A stretch of DNA of 64,000 bases from JBFWRK01 sp050248955 (lineage in GTDB: Bacteria; Actinomycetota; Acidimicrobiia; Acidimicrobiales; Ilumatobacteraceae), in contig JBFWRK010000002.1 of assembly GCA_050248955.1 (NCBI GenBank), forward strand, positions 310,001 through 374,000. The letters run 5' to 3'. Positions 61,556-64,000 of this stretch are shown in pieces. The position numbers and the translations under genes are program-made. The number at the start of each line of letters is the position of its first letter. Within the stretch, counting starts at the first letter, position 1. The notes below the pieces were generated by a model. It was not told the origin of the DNA, did no database searches, and saw only the letters and a list, made by a program, of their open reading frames with translations.

Positions 61556-62761
61556 CTACGCCCCGCCCTCGGCCAGGGTGACCTCGATCGGTTCGAAGGC
61601 CTCGCCCTTGGTGTCGATGCCCTTCGCCTCGAGCAGCGCGAGCGCTTCGGTCACGACGTCGTTCGTGAACGCCGTCGCGTCGGGCGCCTTGGTGATCACC
61701 GTCGAGCCCTCGAGGTTCTTCGTCGCGAGCGCGATCTCGGCGGTGCGATCCCACGCCGCCTGATCGATGACGCCGGCACCGTTCGCAGCCGGCCAGATGA
61801 GCTTGTTGATCTCGTTCATCTGCCACAGCTGGTGGCTGGCACCGAGCTTCGAGCCCTTCGACACGACGATGTCGCTGCACTCCTGCGCGTTGTCCCGGCA
61901 GTAGGCCCACCCTTCGAGCGACGCGGCGACGAACTTCACCGCCGTCTCCTTGTAGGCGGCGTCCGATTCGAGCTTCGCACCGTCGGCCCAGATGGCGTCC
62001 TGGAGCATGCCGACGCCGGCCTCCTCGTAGGAGACCACGTTGAAGTCGTCGGCGGTGTACAGCTCGCCGGTGTCCGGGTTCTTCGCCTCGAGCACCTGTG
62101 CGTACTCGTTGTAGGTCATCGCCTCGGCAGCGTCGATGTCGCCGGCGAGCAGCGCGGCCATGTCGAACTGCTGCTGGACGAGCTCGACGTCGGCCGCCGG
62201 ATCGAGACCGGCCTCGGTGAGCGCGGCGAAGATCTCGTACTCGTTGCCGAAGCCCCAGTTGCCGATCTTCTTGCCGGCGAAGTCGGCCGGCGTGGTGATG
62301 CCGGCGTCCTTGAACGACACCTGCAGCGTGCCCGACCGCTGGAAGACCTGCGCGATGTTCACGATGTTCGCACCGGCTTCACGGCTGGCGAGCGCCTTTG
62401 GCACCCACGACAGCGCGAAGTCGACGGCGCCATCGGCGAGCTGCTGCTGCGGCACGATGTCGACGCCACCCTCGACGATCTCGACGTCGAGGCACTGCTC
62501 CCCGTAGAAGCCCTTCTCGATCGCGGCGAAGTACCCAGCGAACTGGGCCTGCGTGAACCACTGGAGCTGCAGCTTGACCGGAGTCGTGCTCTCGCACGTC
62601 CCGCCCGATGCTGCGTCCGTCCCTGCCGGGGCATCGCTGCCAGCAGGAGCGTCCGTGCCCGTGGCACCGCTGTCGGTGTCGTCATCGCCGCCGCACGCGG
62701 CTGCGACGAGCGAGAGTGCGAGCACGCCCGCAGTCATCGCCTTCCAACGACCTTGCCTCAT
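61556..62761 (-). CDS. NMT1/THI5-like ABC substrate-binding lipoprotein
   Basis: 401 residues from ATG at 62761, behind GGGGAGGA. A lipoprotein signal (MRQGRWKAMTAGVLALSLVA, lipobox VAAAC) is followed by an Asp/Thr/Ala linker. The mature domain is of NMT1/ThiY/SsuA type: VKLQLQWFTQAQFAGYFAAI (with the WxxQAQFAG pattern of pyrimidine-precursor binders), DFALSWVPKALASREAGANI and GNWGFGNEYEIFAALTEAGL. The N-terminal LQWFTQAQFAGYF resembles ThiY and hydantoin/pyrimidine-binding relatives, fitting the adjacent carbamoylase. Ligand not proven. Confidence 0.88.
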   Translation of the reverse strand: MRQGRWKAMTAGVLALSLVAAACGGDDDTDSGATGTDAPAGSDAPAGTDAASGGTCESTTPVKLQLQWFTQAQFAGYFAAIEKGFYGEQCLDVEIVEGGVDIVPQQQLADGAVDFALSWVPKALASREAGANIVNIAQVFQRSGTLQVSFKDAGITTPADFAGKKIGNWGFGNEYEIFAALTEAGLDPAADVELVQQQFDMAALLAGDIDAAEAMTYNEYAQVLEAKNPDTGELYTADDFNVVSYEEAGVGMLQDAIWADGAKLESDAAYKETAVKFVAASLEGWAYCRDNAQECSDIVVSKGSKLGASHQLWQMNEINKLIWPAANGAGVIDQAAWDRTAEIALATKNLEGSTVITKAPDATAFTNDVVTEALALLEAKGIDTKGEAFEPIEVTLAEGGA

Positions 62762-62811
62762 GTGTTTTCCTCCCCTGGGGGCATGGCCCCCTCGTGATGC
62801 AGCGAGCGATC

Positions 62812-63600
62812 TCATGATCGACCCTCGCTGCGATTCTGCGCGCCGCCGGGTGTGGCGACGCTCTCCAACAGGATGGAGAGCAGGTAGAACGCGAGTCCGA
62901 GCAGGCACGCGCCGAGCACGTACGCCCACGCGGTGGCGTTCTTCGAGATCGAGATGTTACTCGTGATGCCGTAGCCGAGGCCGTTCTGCGAACCGCCGAA
63001 GTACTCCGACACGAACGCCGTGATCACGGACGCCGGCGCCGCGATCTTGAGCGCGGTGAACAGGTAGGGAACGGCGTTCGGCACGCGCAGCTTGCGCAGG
63101 ATCTCGGTGTCGCTCGCGGCGTAGGAGCGCATGAGCTCGACGTGGGTCTGGCTCACCTGTGTGAGTCCCTTCGCCACGTTGACGAGCACGATGAAGTAGA
63201 CGACCAGCGTCACCATCAGCCGCCGAGGCACCTCGCTCGTGATCGCAAACATGTTGTTGAGCACGGCGACGAGCACGAAGATCGGGATCGCGTTGAGCGC
63301 CACCGCGAGCGGGGTCACGAGCTCGTGGAGGACCGAGAACCGGCTGAGCAGGAAGCTCATCGCCACGCCGAGTGCCGTCCCGACGAGCAGCCCGACCAGT
63401 GCGTTCGTGCCCGACACGAACACCGCATCCCACACCGAGCCGCCGTTGTCCGTGAACTGCTCGAAGATCTTCGACGGCGGAGCGAGGAAGTACGGCTTGA
63501 GGTCGAAGACCGCGACCGCCGCCTCCCACAGCCCCACGAACGCGATGCCGAACACGATCGGCGGCAGCACCGTGCGGGCGACGCGAGCGGAGCTGCTCAA
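62812..63600 (-). CDS. ABC transporter permease, SsuC/ThiX-like
   Basis: About 262 residues. TTG at 63600 overlaps the stop of the ATPase gene and is the likeliest start; GTG at 63570 is another. About six membrane segments; the EAA loop reads SYAASDTEILRKLRVPNAVP. It forms the channel for the NMT1-like binding protein, 50 bases downstream. Confidence 0.87.
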   Translation of the reverse strand: MSSSARVARTVLPPIVFGIAFVGLWEAAVAVFDLKPYFLAPPSKIFEQFTDNGGSVWDAVFVSGTNALVGLLVGTALGVAMSFLLSRFSVLHELVTPLAVALNAIPIFVLVAVLNNMFAITSEVPRRLMVTLVVYFIVLVNVAKGLTQVSQTHVELMRSYAASDTEILRKLRVPNAVPYLFTALKIAAPASVITAFVSEYFGGSQNGLGYGITSNISISKNATAWAYVLGACLLGLAFYLLSILLESVATPGGAQNRSEGRS

Positions 63601-64000
63601 CGGTCTTCGATCCCTCGTGCGCCGGTGCCCAGCTCCACGCCGCGCAGCGCCTCGCGCACTTCGGTGATCTTCTTGAAGAACGCATCCGCCTCGCGGGTGT
63701 CGACGCTGCGCTCGACGCCGAGGTCGACGTCGACCACATCGGTGATGCGACCCGGACGCGGCGACATCACGACGACGCGCGTCGACAGGTACACCGCCTC
63801 GGGGATCGAGTGCGTCACGAACACGACGGTGGTCTTGGTCTCGGCGCAGATCCGCAACAACTCTGCCTGCATGTGCTCGCGGGTCATCTCGTCGAGCGCG
63901 CCGAACGGCTCGTCCATCAGGAGCAACGGCGGGTGGGCGGCGAGGGCACGGGCGATGGCGATGCGCTGCTGCATCCCGCCCGACAGCTGCCACGGCAGGT
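63597..64000 (-). CDS. ABC transporter ATP-binding protein, N-terminus beyond window
   Basis: The last 134 or so residues are visible. The signature motif LPWQLSGGMQQRIAIARALA is at the right edge, then Walker B LLLMDEPFGALDEMTRE and the switch His in VVFVTHSIPEAVYLS. Walker A lies outside. The SsuB/TauB/ThiZ type matches the following permease and binding protein. It begins the visible operon. Confidence 0.92.
   Translation of the reverse strand, partial: LPWQLSGGMQQRIAIARALAAHPPLLLMDEPFGALDEMTREHMQAELLRICAETKTTVVFVTHSIPEAVYLSTRVVVMSPRPGRITDVVDVDLGVERSVDTREADAFFKKITEVREALRGVELGTGARGIEDR

Noticed and set aside
62762..62811. TPP riboswitch for the THI5-like transporter
   Set aside because: The 50-base gap is too short and shows no thi-box; the operon leader is outside the window.

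Overview
The window is 64 kb of high-GC DNA from an actinobacterium. The evidence is the family mix: a C-rich-loop sRNA of the 6C type, a SARP/BTAD regulator fused to a Ser/Thr kinase and an nSTAND NTPase, an F420-type deazaflavin nitroreductase, a 180-kDa-class NAD-glutamate dehydrogenase, and many GTG starts. An Acidimicrobiia relative such as Ilumatobacter fits best; the class assignment is inference. There is no rRNA, CRISPR array, intact prophage or intact insertion sequence.

Layout. 1-3.7 kb: an ECF sigma gene with a cut-off membrane partner, a small membrane protein, a decayed methyltransferase scrap, and a HAD-phosphatase/acyltransferase fusion preceded by a 6C-type sRNA. 3.7-17.8 kb: central metabolism (acyl-CoA carboxyltransferase, citrate synthase, isocitrate dehydrogenase, siroheme enzymes, acyl-CoA dehydrogenase) mixed with a LysR regulator, a phosphohistidine-domain protein, an aminotransferase and an NlpC/P60 peptidase. 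17.8-19.0 kb: an AbiEi/DUF559 gene between related stem-loops. 19.0-29.1 kb: an MBL hydrolase, a DMT transporter, then a plus-strand run ending in a polyamine-type ABC transporter (ATPase, lipoprotein, two permeases). 29.1-35.9 kb: a second sigma/anti-sigma pair, flavin reductase, the one-carbon pair fhs-folD, an MFS exporter and a methyltransferase. 35.9-44.2 kb: an orphan NuoF-like protein diverging from a 1598-residue signalling fusion, then a PaaK-like ligase with its TetR regulator.

44.27-49.87 kb looks like an accessory island. A 43-44 bp repeat lies at each end, and the right copy overlaps the 3' tip and terminator of tRNA-Glu. Inside are a tandem VOC protein, a 5'-truncated tyrosine recombinase, a HigBA toxin-antitoxin pair, two divergent MarR-type genes on a double operator, and a membrane protein. 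A second, 22-bp repeat brackets just the recombinase fragment plus higBA. Right of the island come tRNA-Glu and tRNA-Gln, with gltX on the same strand about 1.5 kb further on, then the giant glutamate dehydrogenase.

57.9-64 kb holds a class III aminotransferase facing a minus-strand set: NMT1/THI5-like ABC importer, M20 amidase of the carbamoylase type, and an EamA exporter. Together these suggest uptake and breakdown of a pyrimidine- or hydantoin-like amide. The most unusual single object is the fusion at 37.4-42.2 kb: a SARP-type DNA-binding domain, Ser/Thr kinase and STAND NTPase inside the cell, one membrane segment, and an ABC-type solute-binding protein outside. It is preceded by an 11-bp-period direct repeat whose core recurs upstream of icd.
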